DNA of 64,000 bases. Origin: JBIOHP01 sp044449065. Lineage in GTDB: Bacteria; Bacteroidota; Ignavibacteria; UBA10030; SZUA-254. The DNA is taken from the NCBI GenBank assembly GCA_044449065.1, contig JBIOHP010000003.1, forward strand, positions 1-64,000, written 5' to 3'. Below, piece after piece: positions 8,246 to 15,943 of the stretch. Each line of letters begins with the position of its first letter. The first letter of the stretch is position 1. Under the pieces are notes generated by a model. That model was given only the letters and a program-made list of their open reading frames with translations, did not search any database and was not told the DNA's origin. The translations under genes were made by a program, and so were the position numbers.

Positions 8246-8791
8246 TTACGCCGCTTTCGTTTGCTGTTGTGCCTTAACAAATTCAGCCAAAATTTCTATT
8301 TTCACTTCGTTGCTCACGACTACGCCGCCTGTTTCCGTCAGAGCGCTCCATTGCAAACCGAAGTCAAACCGATTCAGTTTGGCGCGGATTTCAAACCCGG
8401 CGACCTGACTTCCGCCGAATCCGCTCACTGTTCCGTTGTTGATAACATCGAGCGTGATTTCTTTCGTAACGCCCCGCATGGTGAGTTTGCCGGTAACCTG
8501 CAATTCGTAATCAGAGGTAGGTTTTACCGATGTTGAAACAAACGACATCTTCGGATAGTTTCCTGCGTCGAAGAAATCGGGTGATTTCAAATGCCCATCG
8601 CGCTGTTCGTTGTTCGTGTTAATGCTGTTGACGTCCGCTTCGAAGGTAATCTTTGCATCGCCGAAATCGTTCTTCTCGGATTCGATCGTCGCTTCAAATG
8701 TGTTGAAATGTCCTGTTACGGCCGAGACCACAAGGTGTTTCACTTTGAAGTTAATTTCTGAGTGTACCGGATCAATTTTCCAGAGTGCCAT
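8246..8791 (-). CDS. YceI family protein
   Basis: A 181-residue YceI-like lipocalin-type barrel. Family signatures are WKIDPVHSEINFKVKHL at the N-terminus, FEADVNSINTNNEQRDGHLK near 50, FFDAGNYPKMSFVST near 73 and LTMRGVTKEITLDV near 103. YceI proteins bind polyisoprenoids and respond to pH or redox stress in some bacteria. No signal peptide is seen, unlike periplasmic E. coli YceI, so this one is probably cytosolic. AAAGGA precedes the ATG at a good distance. It lies 65 bp upstream of the SnoaL-like gene on the same strand, which may be weakly co-transcribed. Confidence 0.92.
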   Translation of the reverse strand: MALWKIDPVHSEINFKVKHLVVSAVTGHFNTFEATIESEKNDFGDAKITFEADVNSINTNNEQRDGHLKSPDFFDAGNYPKMSFVSTSVKPTSDYELQVTGKLTMRGVTKEITLDVINNGTVSGFGGSQVAGFEIRAKLNRFDFGLQWSALTETGGVVVSNEVKIEILAEFVKAQQQTKAA

Positions 8792-8919
8792 GGTATATTT
8801 CCTTTCGTTCTATTGTTGGTTGAGTTTCAATTAATAACACTACTAATATACCACAACAGGGCGTCCCTGCGCATTCACACAGGGTAAGAAATAGCGTTAA
8901 CATACGGTAACGCCGGGGA

Positions 8920-9501
8920 TCAGTGTTTCCGGGAAAGTTCTTTCCGGATGCGGCTTAAGGATTGCGGTGTGACGCCGAGATACGATGCAATTTGGTTCTG
9001 GGGCACCTGTTCAACCAGGGAAGGATAGGTCTTGATGAATCCAAGATAGCGTTCTTCGGCAGATGCGCTCAGCGATTCATTGATGCGTTTGCGCATGGCG
9101 ACGAAATGCGCTTCGATGAGTATACGGAAAAATCGCTCCATTTTTGGGACTGCCTCGAACATGTGATCCCGATTATCTTTCGTCAGCATCAATATGTCGG
9201 AGTCTTCTAATGCATCGGCATTATGTGCCGATATTGATCCGCTTAGGAAACTGTTAATATCTGAAATCCACCAATCGGCAATTGCGAATTCGAGGATGTG
9301 CTCATCTCCCTTATGGTCTATGCTATACTCGCGCAGGCAGCCGGAGTTAACGAATGACAGATGCTTGCAAACATCGCCCTCCTGAAGAAGGAATTGCCGT
9401 TTCCTGACCTTCTTTGGTATAAAAAAATTGGTGCAGAGAGTAAACTCATCTCCGCTCAGGTGGATTCTTTTTTCTATATGTTTGCGCAGCAAATCGAACA
9501 T
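8920..9501 (-). CDS. Crp/Fnr family transcriptional regulator
   Basis: A 193-residue regulator. The cyclic-nucleotide-binding beta-roll spans about 20-115 (FLLQEGDVCKHLSFVNSG and GDEHILEFAIADWW) but lacks the canonical cAMP phosphate-binding RAA segment. The dimer helix follows, and the C-terminal winged helix is degenerate but ends in a clear recognition segment, IASYLGVTPQSLSRIRKELS. This short form is common in Bacteroidota. No Cys cluster for an iron-sulfur centre is present. It may regulate the YceI gene 128 bp downstream on the same strand; this is inference from adjacency. Confidence 0.9.
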   Translation of the reverse strand: MFDLLRKHIEKRIHLSGDEFTLCTNFFIPKKVRKRQFLLQEGDVCKHLSFVNSGCLREYSIDHKGDEHILEFAIADWWISDINSFLSGSISAHNADALEDSDILMLTKDNRDHMFEAVPKMERFFRILIEAHFVAMRKRINESLSASAEERYLGFIKTYPSLVEQVPQNQIASYLGVTPQSLSRIRKELSRKH

Positions 9502-9763
9502 GACTTCTCAGTAGCAAATATACAAATCTTCTCGACAGCATACCATTTCATATCCATGTCCACCTTCGCCGTTTTTTTGGTTTTCGACGTAAGCCCTTAA
9601 GATCTCAATGCTTACGAATAGTACAAGCTTTTCATAATATTTTTATATCATCATTCAACTTGTAACCGGCAAATATTATTACAGACGAGATTATCCTTAA
9701 TCGTGGACCTTATACGCATCTTGAAGATAAAGGATGAGGAATAGTACTTTTTTCCCGGCGGAC
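9502..9763. other. Intergenic stretch, nothing recognised
   Basis: Part of the 339-bp divergent gap between the Crp/Fnr gene and the AbrB-type gene. It is AT-rich and must hold the minus-strand promoter of the Crp/Fnr gene, but I see no clear box, repeat or hairpin here. Confidence 0.4.
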
Positions 9764-9818
9764 TTGACAAATTACCCGGCTGTTTGTATATTATACATAC
9801 AAGTACGTTAATACATAC
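9764..9818 (+). promoter_or_regulatory. Sigma-70-type promoter with repeated ATACATAC boxes
   Basis: TTGACA (9764-9769), a 17-bp spacer and TATATT (9787-9792) form a near-consensus promoter for the AbrB-type gene. The -10 box lies within GTATATTATAC (9786-9796), a near-perfect inverted repeat. The box ATACATAC occurs at 9793-9800 and again at 9811-9818, 18 bp apart, overlapping and following the start point. AbrB-type proteins often repress themselves, so these may be its operators. Confidence 0.65.
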
Positions 9819-9840
9819 TTATCATATTTAGGACATAACG

Positions 9841-10083
9841 ATGAAATTACATAAAGATCAGCACTTTTTCGGTTCTGTGAAGGTCGGGGAACGGGGGCAA
9901 ATTATCATTCCCAAAGAAGCCCGTGATATTTTCGGGATTAACCCGGGAGACAACCTGTTTATTCTCGGCGATAAGAAAAAAGGACTGGCTATAGTCAAAG
10001 CAGATTCGTTTAACGGTTTTTTAATGAAAATGTTCAAGCATCATTTCCCTCATTCAGGGAGCCACCAGGAAGATACCGAATAG
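9841..10083 (+). CDS. AbrB/MazE/SpoVT-type DNA-binding protein
   Basis: An 80-residue protein with an AbrB-type swapped-hairpin domain at residues 10-55: VKVGERGQIIIPKEARDIFG, then NPGDNLFILGDKKKGLAIV. The C-terminal 25 residues end in a His-rich tail (FKHHFPHSGSHQ), unusual for an antitoxin and possibly metal-binding. No toxin gene follows; the next gene, 9 bp on, is a membrane methyltransferase-like enzyme, so it is more likely a local transcription regulator. AGGA lies 8 nt before the ATG. Confidence 0.88.
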   Translation: MKLHKDQHFFGSVKVGERGQIIIPKEARDIFGINPGDNLFILGDKKKGLAIVKADSFNGFLMKMFKHHFPHSGSHQEDTE

Positions 10084-10092
10084 GAAAAACAC

Positions 10093-10551
10093 ATGAAAAT
10101 TAAAATTATTACAATCAGACCGCCGCGCCTGGCAATGATGTATTTGCTTCTGGCGCTCGTAATTTACTTTTTATCTCCGGCAGGAACATTATTGCACATT
10201 CCATCCATCGTTTTAGCGATCATTATCTTTGTTGCAGGATTCATGGTTATGATGTGGGCTTGGGGACTGTTTCAAAAAGAAAAAACGGAGGTTTGCCCGC
10301 TTTCAGAAGCGAATAAAACATTGATAACCCGTGGACCGTACAGTTTCAGCAGAAATCCGCAGTACTTAGGGATGGTTTTCATGCTCGCCGGCGTCGCGTT
10401 TCTATTCGGAAGCGTGCCGATGTTTTTAGCTCCGGTTGCTTTCTTTATAACCATCAATAACGTTTTTATTCCGTACGAAGAATCTAAAATGCTGAAGCAA
10501 TATGGGAATAAATTTGAAGCGTACCGAACTAAAGTGCGAATGTGGCTTTAA
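10093..10551 (+). CDS. ICMT/phospholipid methyltransferase-like membrane protein
   Basis: A 152-residue membrane protein with four hydrophobic helices. The C-terminal half carries the signature of isoprenylcysteine carboxyl methyltransferase and related phospholipid N-methyltransferases: TRGPYSFSRNPQYLGMVFML near residues 77-97, and a terminal E-x-x-x-L-x-x-x-Y-G segment (EESKMLKQYGNKFEAYRTKV). These enzymes use S-adenosylmethionine to methylate lipid or prenyl substrates at the membrane. The exact substrate cannot be told from sequence. It forms a two-gene operon with the AbrB-type regulator, which probably controls it. Confidence 0.88.
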   Translation: MKIKIITIRPPRLAMMYLLLALVIYFLSPAGTLLHIPSIVLAIIIFVAGFMVMMWAWGLFQKEKTEVCPLSEANKTLITRGPYSFSRNPQYLGMVFMLAGVAFLFGSVPMFLAPVAFFITINNVFIPYEESKMLKQYGNKFEAYRTKVRMWL

Positions 10552-11214
10552 AGGGAACAACAAAGCCACAAAATCGAATAAATCAATGTTCTTGGTTTCT
10601 GCCGCTGGCAACAATTCCCCCTAAATGTTGCTTTCGTTGTGATTGAAAAAGAAATTTGAAACCCTCGGTTGATGATGGGAGCTCATTACCGCTCTAAATC
10701 AAACCTGCTGAACGAAATTGCGGGAATTGTGATGCCGCTCAAATATAATTTCATAATAATTTGGTAATCAATTCTCAACAGTTCTATAATATTTGATGTG
10801 CATATTGCTTACCATGCAATATGCATAACGACCAGTCCAATTCAAATTGGCTCGCTTGTTGTTCGGATGTCTTTTATCGGGGGAAAAGGAGCATTCGCCT
10901 TCTTCATCTTCCGGGCGGGCGAAGTTTGCGGGGAATTAATCTATTATCGCGCAAATACGGGACATTTGTCGGGATCCCTAAAAGTTTATCCATCCTTCCT
11001 TGTGATAAATCCTTCAGAACGAAATGTTTTGCGTGCGGTCAGAAAGGATGATAAAATTAAAAAGATTTAAAAGGAGTGAATTTAATGTATTAGAACACTC
11101 GAACCGGAAGAATGTATTGGATCGCCCCGTTCGTCATAGAAATGCAACTTTTACCATTTATCGACTTCTTTAAAATATCATCAAAAATCGCATTTGTTCG
11201 CGGAATCCATAGAC
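10552..11214. other. Long non-coding stretch before the GT9 gene
   Basis: No convincing gene is seen. A 90-codon frame (10798-11070) has no family resemblance, starts inside an inverted repeat and lacks a ribosome binding site. The region may be a long leader, or the remains of a lost gene. Confidence 0.4.
10761..10825 (+). promoter_or_regulatory. Promoter with 10-bp inverted repeat at the start point
   Basis: TTGGTA (10761-10766), 18 bp, TATAAT (10785-10790) resembles a sigma-70 promoter. Directly after it, TGCATATTGC (10799-10808) and GCAATATGCA (10816-10825) form a perfect 10-bp inverted repeat with a 7-nt loop. It could be an operator or a 5' hairpin of a leader reaching the small ORF and the GT9 gene. 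Confidence 0.45.
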
Positions 11215-11391
11215 ATGGATTATACGTGTGAAGATATTAAACTGACAACGTTATTGGTTGTCAAAACTATAATGAAACATTTTGGATTGATCGGGATTGA
11301 TGAAAAACGTCTGATAGCGGTAATTTCTAGTATTAGGCAATCCCTGTATGAGCAAATGATTAGAGAATGTGCTATAATGATAGGTGAATGA
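11215..11391 (+). CDS. Possible small protein coupled to GT9 gene
   Basis: A 58-residue frame from the ATG at 11215 (a TTG at 11194 would add 7 residues). Its TGA ends 1 bp before the ATG of the glycosyltransferase, the spacing of a translationally coupled pair. The composition is protein-like, with an amphipathic helical centre (TLLVVKTIMKHFGLIG) and no charge bias. I recognise no family. The ribosome binding site is weak, so it could also be chance. Confidence 0.35.
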   Translation: MDYTCEDIKLTTLLVVKTIMKHFGLIGIDEKRLIAVISSIRQSLYEQMIRECAIMIGE

Positions 11392-11392
11392 A

Positions 11393-12520
11393 ATGAAACT
11401 AGAGAAGATTAACCGCGGAGAACTCAAACTCTTAGGAGAGATTCCTCTTTTATTTAAACTACGGTTAAAGAAGATTTTTGGCAAAAAAGCGCAGAGTGAT
11501 GGGGGAATTCTTGCTATTGACGTCTGCATCATCGGTGATTTTGTCGGGACGCTCCCCGCATTAAGAACCTTTATTGAGAATCAGGGGGAGGAGGTCGATC
11601 TGGTCGTTATCCCGCCGCTTAAATCTCTTGCCCAATCGATTAGAGGAGTGAGGAAAGTTTTTACGGCAAAATCAATGTATCAGAGAACCAATGAAAACTA
11701 CGAGAAGCTTGAGTCGATGCCTGCAAATTACAGCCAGGTCATGGTTCTGCGAATAAGCCCTGAAACTTACCAAAGACTGAACAGCATAAAATATTCGAAA
11801 ATCGAAATCTATGATATTCCGTATTTCAAATATTGCGGTCATCTTGTAAAAACCATCATGCTACGAAAAGAATTCAAACAGTGGAGCGAGGTCAACTTCG
11901 AGATGGTGGGAATCAAAAAACCCGATAGAAAAATAGGATTTGATGATATCTTCAGCTTCAGCGAGTCTGATTACGCGCGGGTTGGCGAACTGCCGGAAAT
12001 GGACGGAACGAGTAAAAAAATCATAATTCATACCGGTTCCGGATGGAACGTGAAGTTGTGGGACAACGACAAATGGATTGAATTGATACGGAAGATAAAT
12101 ACTCTTGGCGATTTTAAGTTTATTCTGATCGGAGCGAGCGACCTGGAAGAGAAGTCTTTCAATTACATCCAGAACCATCTTGATTTCAAAATATTTTCCT
12201 TGATAAATAGAGTCGACTTGAAGACAATCCTGCTTGTAATGAGGTACAGCGACTATTTTATCGGGATCGACAGCGGGCCCAGAAATTTGGCTCACCTCGC
12301 AGACCTAAGAAGCATAACTATGCTGGGTCCGGCGCCAAAGAATTTTATGCCTATGAACAAGAACGACATCGTCATAGACAAATTCACCTGCAAGTGCAAA
12401 AGCTTATACTACCTTCACAAAGAAAGCGCAATGCAAAAAATATCCGCGGAGGAAGTCTTCGAGGGATTTATGCGGCTTTCAAAAACCGATCGACCCCATT
12501 TAGTGTACCAGCTGGGATAG
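11393..12520 (+). CDS. Family 9 glycosyltransferase (heptosyltransferase-like)
   Basis: Predicted as 375 residues from the ATG at 11393, with AGGTG 7 nt upstream; a GTG at 11384 is an alternative. The N-terminal Rossmann-like half starts LAIDVCIIGDFVGTLPALRT, the GT9 acceptor-side pattern in which the first strand is followed by G-D-x-V. The C-terminal half has IIIHTGSGWNVKLWDNDKWI and the donor-site motif FIGIDSGPRNLAHL. GT9 enzymes add ADP-heptose or related sugars to lipopolysaccharide at the cytoplasmic face. No other core-LPS gene is adjacent. The codon use is more A-rich than its neighbours, and together with the long leader this hints at separate ancestry. Confidence 0.9.
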   Translation: MKLEKINRGELKLLGEIPLLFKLRLKKIFGKKAQSDGGILAIDVCIIGDFVGTLPALRTFIENQGEEVDLVVIPPLKSLAQSIRGVRKVFTAKSMYQRTNENYEKLESMPANYSQVMVLRISPETYQRLNSIKYSKIEIYDIPYFKYCGHLVKTIMLRKEFKQWSEVNFEMVGIKKPDRKIGFDDIFSFSESDYARVGELPEMDGTSKKIIIHTGSGWNVKLWDNDKWIELIRKINTLGDFKFILIGASDLEEKSFNYIQNHLDFKIFSLINRVDLKTILLVMRYSDYFIGIDSGPRNLAHLADLRSITMLGPAPKNFMPMNKNDIVIDKFTCKCKSLYYLHKESAMQKISAEEVFEGFMRLSKTDRPHLVYQLG

Positions 12521-12540
12521 CGAAACCCCGCATCACAGCG

Positions 12541-13608
12541 TCAGTATCGCGGGATGGAGGGATCGATCCGTCTTGACCATGCATCAATTCCCCCCACAAG
12601 TGTTTTCACATTTTTAAATCCGGATTCATACAAAAATTCCACTGCGCGCGCGCTGCGGCTCCCCGTGTGGCAATAGACGATAATTTCCTGATCGGGGTTG
12701 AGTTCCGTAATGCGGGGCACGAGCTGCGGCAGGGGCAGTAGGTATCCGCCGATATTCGAAAAAGCGTGTTCGCTGGTATTTCGCACATCGAGGATAAACG
12801 GGCTCTCGCCGCGATCAAGCCGCTGTTTCAACGTTTCCGGCGTAATCTCGAGGGAATGGAGATCGAACGTTTTTTCAATGGGCGGTTCGGCGAGGAAGCC
12901 AAGATTGAACGCCCTGACCTTTTGGAATCGCGGCGGCTGAATGGGCAGATCGGCCTGGACGAATTTCACAAAATCTTGTTTCGTCCTGAATTGGAGCGCG
13001 AGATTGAATTTACGTTCAAACCCTATGGTGGAGCTCGGTTTCGGACTCAGCGATTTTCCACACACGGAACCGGCGTAGTGAGTGGGAAAGACCTCCACAT
13101 CATCCGGTAGTTTCATCAATTTCATATGGAGACTATCGTACAACGCCTCCGGGTCGCCGTCTAGATCGGGTCTCCCGACGTCGCCTACGAACAAGGTATC
13201 GCCGGTAAGCACAAACCAGGGATCGTCGCTGCGCGTTGTGTCGCTGACAATGATGCTCACGCTGTCGCTTGTATGTCCGGGAGTATGGAGAATTTTCAAC
13301 CGGATGTTGCCGACCATGATTTGATCTCCATCTCTAAGATGATTGAAGGGAAAATTTGCAACCGCAGAATCATGGTAATGGATGGGCGCTCCGGTGGCGG
13401 CGCATAATCCGGGCGCGCCGGAAAGGTGATCTGCCTGGGCGTGAGTCTCAAAAATATGCGTCAGCGTGAGCCGGTGGTCGGCGAGATACCGCTGGTATGG
13501 TTCAATATCATGCTGTGGATCGATGATTGCCGCTGCGCCGGTACGCGTGCATCCAAGGACGTATGAGAGACACGCTCCTTCTTCATGTTGAAATTGTTTG
13601 AATAACAT
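12541..13608 (-). CDS. Persulfide dioxygenase-rhodanese fusion
   Basis: A 355-residue two-domain enzyme. Residues 1-235 are a metallo-beta-lactamase fold of the ETHE1 type; His56, His112 (TPGHTSDS) and Asp137 (LTGDTLF) match the three iron ligands. The usual HxHxDH motif reads HAQADH, so the second His is Gln; in ETHE1 that residue does not bind the iron. Residues 255-355 are a rhodanese domain with active Cys313 in VYCHTGSRSA. Such fusions oxidise glutathione or other low-molecular-weight persulfides to sulfite and move sulfane sulfur. Sulfite is also the substrate of the ComA enzyme encoded 8 kb away. GGAAGGA precedes the ATG. The gene converges with the GT9 gene 20 bp apart. Confidence 0.92.
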   Translation of the reverse strand: MLFKQFQHEEGACLSYVLGCTRTGAAAIIDPQHDIEPYQRYLADHRLTLTHIFETHAQADHLSGAPGLCAATGAPIHYHDSAVANFPFNHLRDGDQIMVGNIRLKILHTPGHTSDSVSIIVSDTTRSDDPWFVLTGDTLFVGDVGRPDLDGDPEALYDSLHMKLMKLPDDVEVFPTHYAGSVCGKSLSPKPSSTIGFERKFNLALQFRTKQDFVKFVQADLPIQPPRFQKVRAFNLGFLAEPPIEKTFDLHSLEITPETLKQRLDRGESPFILDVRNTSEHAFSNIGGYLLPLPQLVPRITELNPDQEIIVYCHTGSRSARAVEFLYESGFKNVKTLVGGIDAWSRRIDPSIPRY

Positions 13609-13641
13609 ATTCTATCCTTCCTTCTTGTCAATAAGATATAT

Positions 13642-13671
13642 TACTCCGATATGATCGTATGCTCCGGAGTA
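13642..13671 (-). promoter_or_regulatory. Inverted repeat upstream of persulfide dioxygenase gene
   Basis: TACTCCG (13642-13648) and CGGAGTA (13665-13671) are perfect 7-bp arms 16 bp apart, 34-63 bp before the start codon. The right arm also overlaps the palindrome CTCCGGAG. The position suits an operator for a sulfide or persulfide sensor; no such regulator gene is adjacent. Confidence 0.4.
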
Positions 13672-13799
13672 CTATAAAGCCCATTTGAATTATTAACAAA
13701 TCCTATCCATTACCCTAATACTCGGTCCTTAAAAAACAAGGGGTTGCGAAACTCAACGGGTGAATGGTTGCTGCATCAGGTGATTGTTTATATAAACAC

Positions 13800-15530
13800 T
13801 CACTCACCAAGTATTTGTTCCAATACCTTTCCCCTGCAGTGATCGGGCGCTCCTGCTTTCAGAATGCGGGCGAGGGTCGGTTCAATATCCAGGGGTGAAC
13901 ATTCGCCGCCAAATGTTGTATGCGGAAAGCTCTGTCCATAAAATATCAACGGCACAGCCCTGTCGTACCAGTATGGGGTTCCATGCGTAGTGCCGGTCGA
14001 CCCGCCTCCAAAAAACGAATAGGGGGTAACCACCACAGCCACATAACCGCTTCGGGCGGAATTAAAACTTTTACCGATTCTTGATAAGATCGAATCGTCG
14101 CCGCTCCCTTTCGCAAGGGATTCCTCAATTTGTTCGCGTGTATAACATTGCGCAATATGATCGTCTTTCATCATAATTTGAACGATGACGTTTTCAAATG
14201 AAGCCCTGGGAATATTCTTTTGATTCAGCTTTACCGTGTCAATATAAAAGTAATTATTGGAGAAAGCGGTAATAAAATTGTCAACGCCTTCGTTATAATC
14301 GAAGCGTTGACCGGCGATCGTTTTCACCGTGGCAACGTAATCCCCGCTGCTGAGCCGCTGGGCATTTTTCGCATTGCGTTCTTCGGGCAGGGGGCAAACT
14401 CCATGATCGCTTGTAAGGACGATGATCACATTTTCTAAACCGATCCGGTTATCGATAACATGAAAGAACCCCTCAAGCTGGCGGTCCAACCGGACATAGA
14501 TATCTTCTATCTCATAACTGTTTGGTCCAAACGTGTGTCCGCAGTAATCGGGCGAGGAAAAACTCACGGAAAGAATATCAGTTGCATCGCGTTGACCGAG
14601 CGAATCGCCCTCGATGGCGGCTTCGGCAAATTGGGTCGTGAGTTCATTTCCGTACGGCGTGTAGAGGATGGGATCATATTTTCCTGCCGGCGCGGAACCC
14701 TGATTGGGCAGTTCGGATTCGTTATAAACCTTATGCGGAAAAACCGGTGATGACTCGCCCAGGAGATTACCCTCGCCGGGCGCGTTATCGATTCCCGAAC
14801 GAAGATAGGATGAATCGGCGAGGAGTTTACCCCACTCTTTTCCAAGATAACTATCCGGGAGGCGTTTGTTGTTGAAGGCGTTAACCCAATCGGGAAGTGC
14901 GTTTTTATAATATGTGCTCGTTACCCAAAATCCTGTCGCCGCATCGAACCAGTACGCGCCATCCGGATGGATGCCCGATGGAAGAATCGCTGCGCGGTCT
15001 TTAATTGCGATCCCAATCATTTTTGAAGATGGCGAGACGCGCTTCAATTCGTCCCCTAACGTTGTTCCGTTGAAATTGCGGGGGGACATTTTTCCTTCAG
15101 GACGATTTGGATCAATGCCGACTCCCCGAACAGTAGAATCTTCGACCGCATAATAGGATCGACGGAGCGAGTTATCGTACCACTCATTGCCGATAATACC
15201 GTTTGCTCCCGGTGTAATGCCGGAAAGTATGGCTGAGTGACCGCAGGCGGTCAGAGTGCTGCTGTAGGGATATTGGCTGTTCGTACATACAGCGCCGTTA
15301 TTCATGAGCAGGTTGAATCCGCCGGCAGAAAAAAGATCACGGAAGCGCCACAGATAATCGGCTCTCATCTGATCGATAATGATCGCTAAAACTAATTTTG
15401 GTTTTTTTGGAGCAGCGGAAGCGGTCGGGTGACCGAAAGCAAAAAGAAAAGCTGCGAGAAGAAAGCGGGAAAAATTCTTTGAAAGAAAAGCTTGAAAATC
15501 GAGTTGGGGCTCTATCATCCTCCTTATCAC
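13800..15530 (-). CDS. PafA-like alkaline phosphatase/phosphodiesterase
   Basis: A 576-residue alkaline-phosphatase-superfamily enzyme with a signal peptide (residues 18-39, ending TASA). IIDQMRADYL (51-60) gives the first metal ligand Asp53. STLTACGHSAILSG (91-104) carries the Thr nucleophile (Thr92 or 94), the hallmark of PafA-type phosphatases, which use Thr where classical PhoA uses Ser. GIIGNEWYD and, later, VLTSDHGVCPLPEE supply further ligands. The family removes phosphate from organic phosphates in the periplasm and is calcium- or zinc-dependent. Its start overlaps the response-regulator stop by 4 bp, so it belongs to the ATP-grasp/GH9/GT2 operon. Confidence 0.9.
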   Translation of the reverse strand: MIRRMIEPQLDFQAFLSKNFSRFLLAAFLFAFGHPTASAAPKKPKLVLAIIIDQMRADYLWRFRDLFSAGGFNLLMNNGAVCTNSQYPYSSTLTACGHSAILSGITPGANGIIGNEWYDNSLRRSYYAVEDSTVRGVGIDPNRPEGKMSPRNFNGTTLGDELKRVSPSSKMIGIAIKDRAAILPSGIHPDGAYWFDAATGFWVTSTYYKNALPDWVNAFNNKRLPDSYLGKEWGKLLADSSYLRSGIDNAPGEGNLLGESSPVFPHKVYNESELPNQGSAPAGKYDPILYTPYGNELTTQFAEAAIEGDSLGQRDATDILSVSFSSPDYCGHTFGPNSYEIEDIYVRLDRQLEGFFHVIDNRIGLENVIIVLTSDHGVCPLPEERNAKNAQRLSSGDYVATVKTIAGQRFDYNEGVDNFITAFSNNYFYIDTVKLNQKNIPRASFENVIVQIMMKDDHIAQCYTREQIEESLAKGSGDDSILSRIGKSFNSARSGYVAVVVTPYSFFGGGSTGTTHGTPYWYDRAVPLIFYGQSFPHTTFGGECSPLDIEPTLARILKAGAPDHCRGKVLEQILGE

Positions 15531-15904
15531 ATTTCTCTGAGTTCGATTTTCCTGATCGCAGCGCTGATGCGATTAATCATGAGCTCAACATCCCAGGATT
15601 TCTCGATATATTCGATAGCGCCAAGCTGGCGGGCGGCTTGCTCCGATCCCTCGGAACCATAACCGGTGATGAGCATAACGCGCGCATTCGGATCGAACGC
15701 CCGTATCTCTTTCAGAACTTCGATCCCGCTCATGCTGGGGAGCCCAAGGTCGAGAAAAACAATTTCAGGTTTGTGGTGTTTGTACAGTAAAATTCCTTGT
15801 GGACCGTCTGCTGTTGAAATAACACTAAATCCTTCTTTTGATAGAAGAATCTTCAGCAGCTCCAGATCCATCTCATCGTCGTCAATAATGACTGCTTTTT
15901 TCGT
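15527..15904 (-). CDS. Single-domain response regulator with non-ATG start
   Basis: A stand-alone receiver domain of about 125 residues. The conserved acidic pocket VIIDDDE is encoded upstream of the first ATG (15871), so a start there would destroy the fold. Going upstream the frame reads TAA GGA GTC ATT ACG AAA AAA, with AAGGAG (15910-15915) 5 nt before the ACG at 15904. ACG stands exactly where ATG is expected in the usual MKKAVIIDDDE. The phosphoacceptor is in IVFLDLGLPS; LITGYGS and YIEKSW supply the Thr and Lys. No kinase is adjacent. It overlaps the PafA gene by 4 bp and follows the GT2 gene by 39 bp. Confidence 0.85.
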   Translation of the reverse strand, partial: TKKAVIIDDDEMDLELLKILLSKEGFSVISTADGPQGILLYKHHKPEIVFLDLGLPSMSGIEVLKEIRAFDPNARVMLITGYGSEGSEQAARQLGAIEYIEKSWDVELMINRISAAIRKIELREM

Positions 15905-15943
15905 AATGACTCCTTACTATTTACTCGTGATAGATATCAACAC

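Noticed and set aside
9841..10551. Toxin-antitoxin pair
   Set aside because: The partner of the AbrB-type gene is a four-helix methyltransferase-like enzyme, not a known toxin.
10798..11070. A 90-residue frame in the GT9 leader
   Set aside because: It starts within an inverted repeat, lacks a ribosome binding site, and overlapping frames of similar quality exist. I tried to read it as a GIY-YIG endonuclease and found no matching motif.
12525..12555. CCCGC/GCGGG inverted repeat between convergent genes as a terminator
   Set aside because: The stem is only 5-6 bp with a 16-nt loop and no T-tract on either strand.
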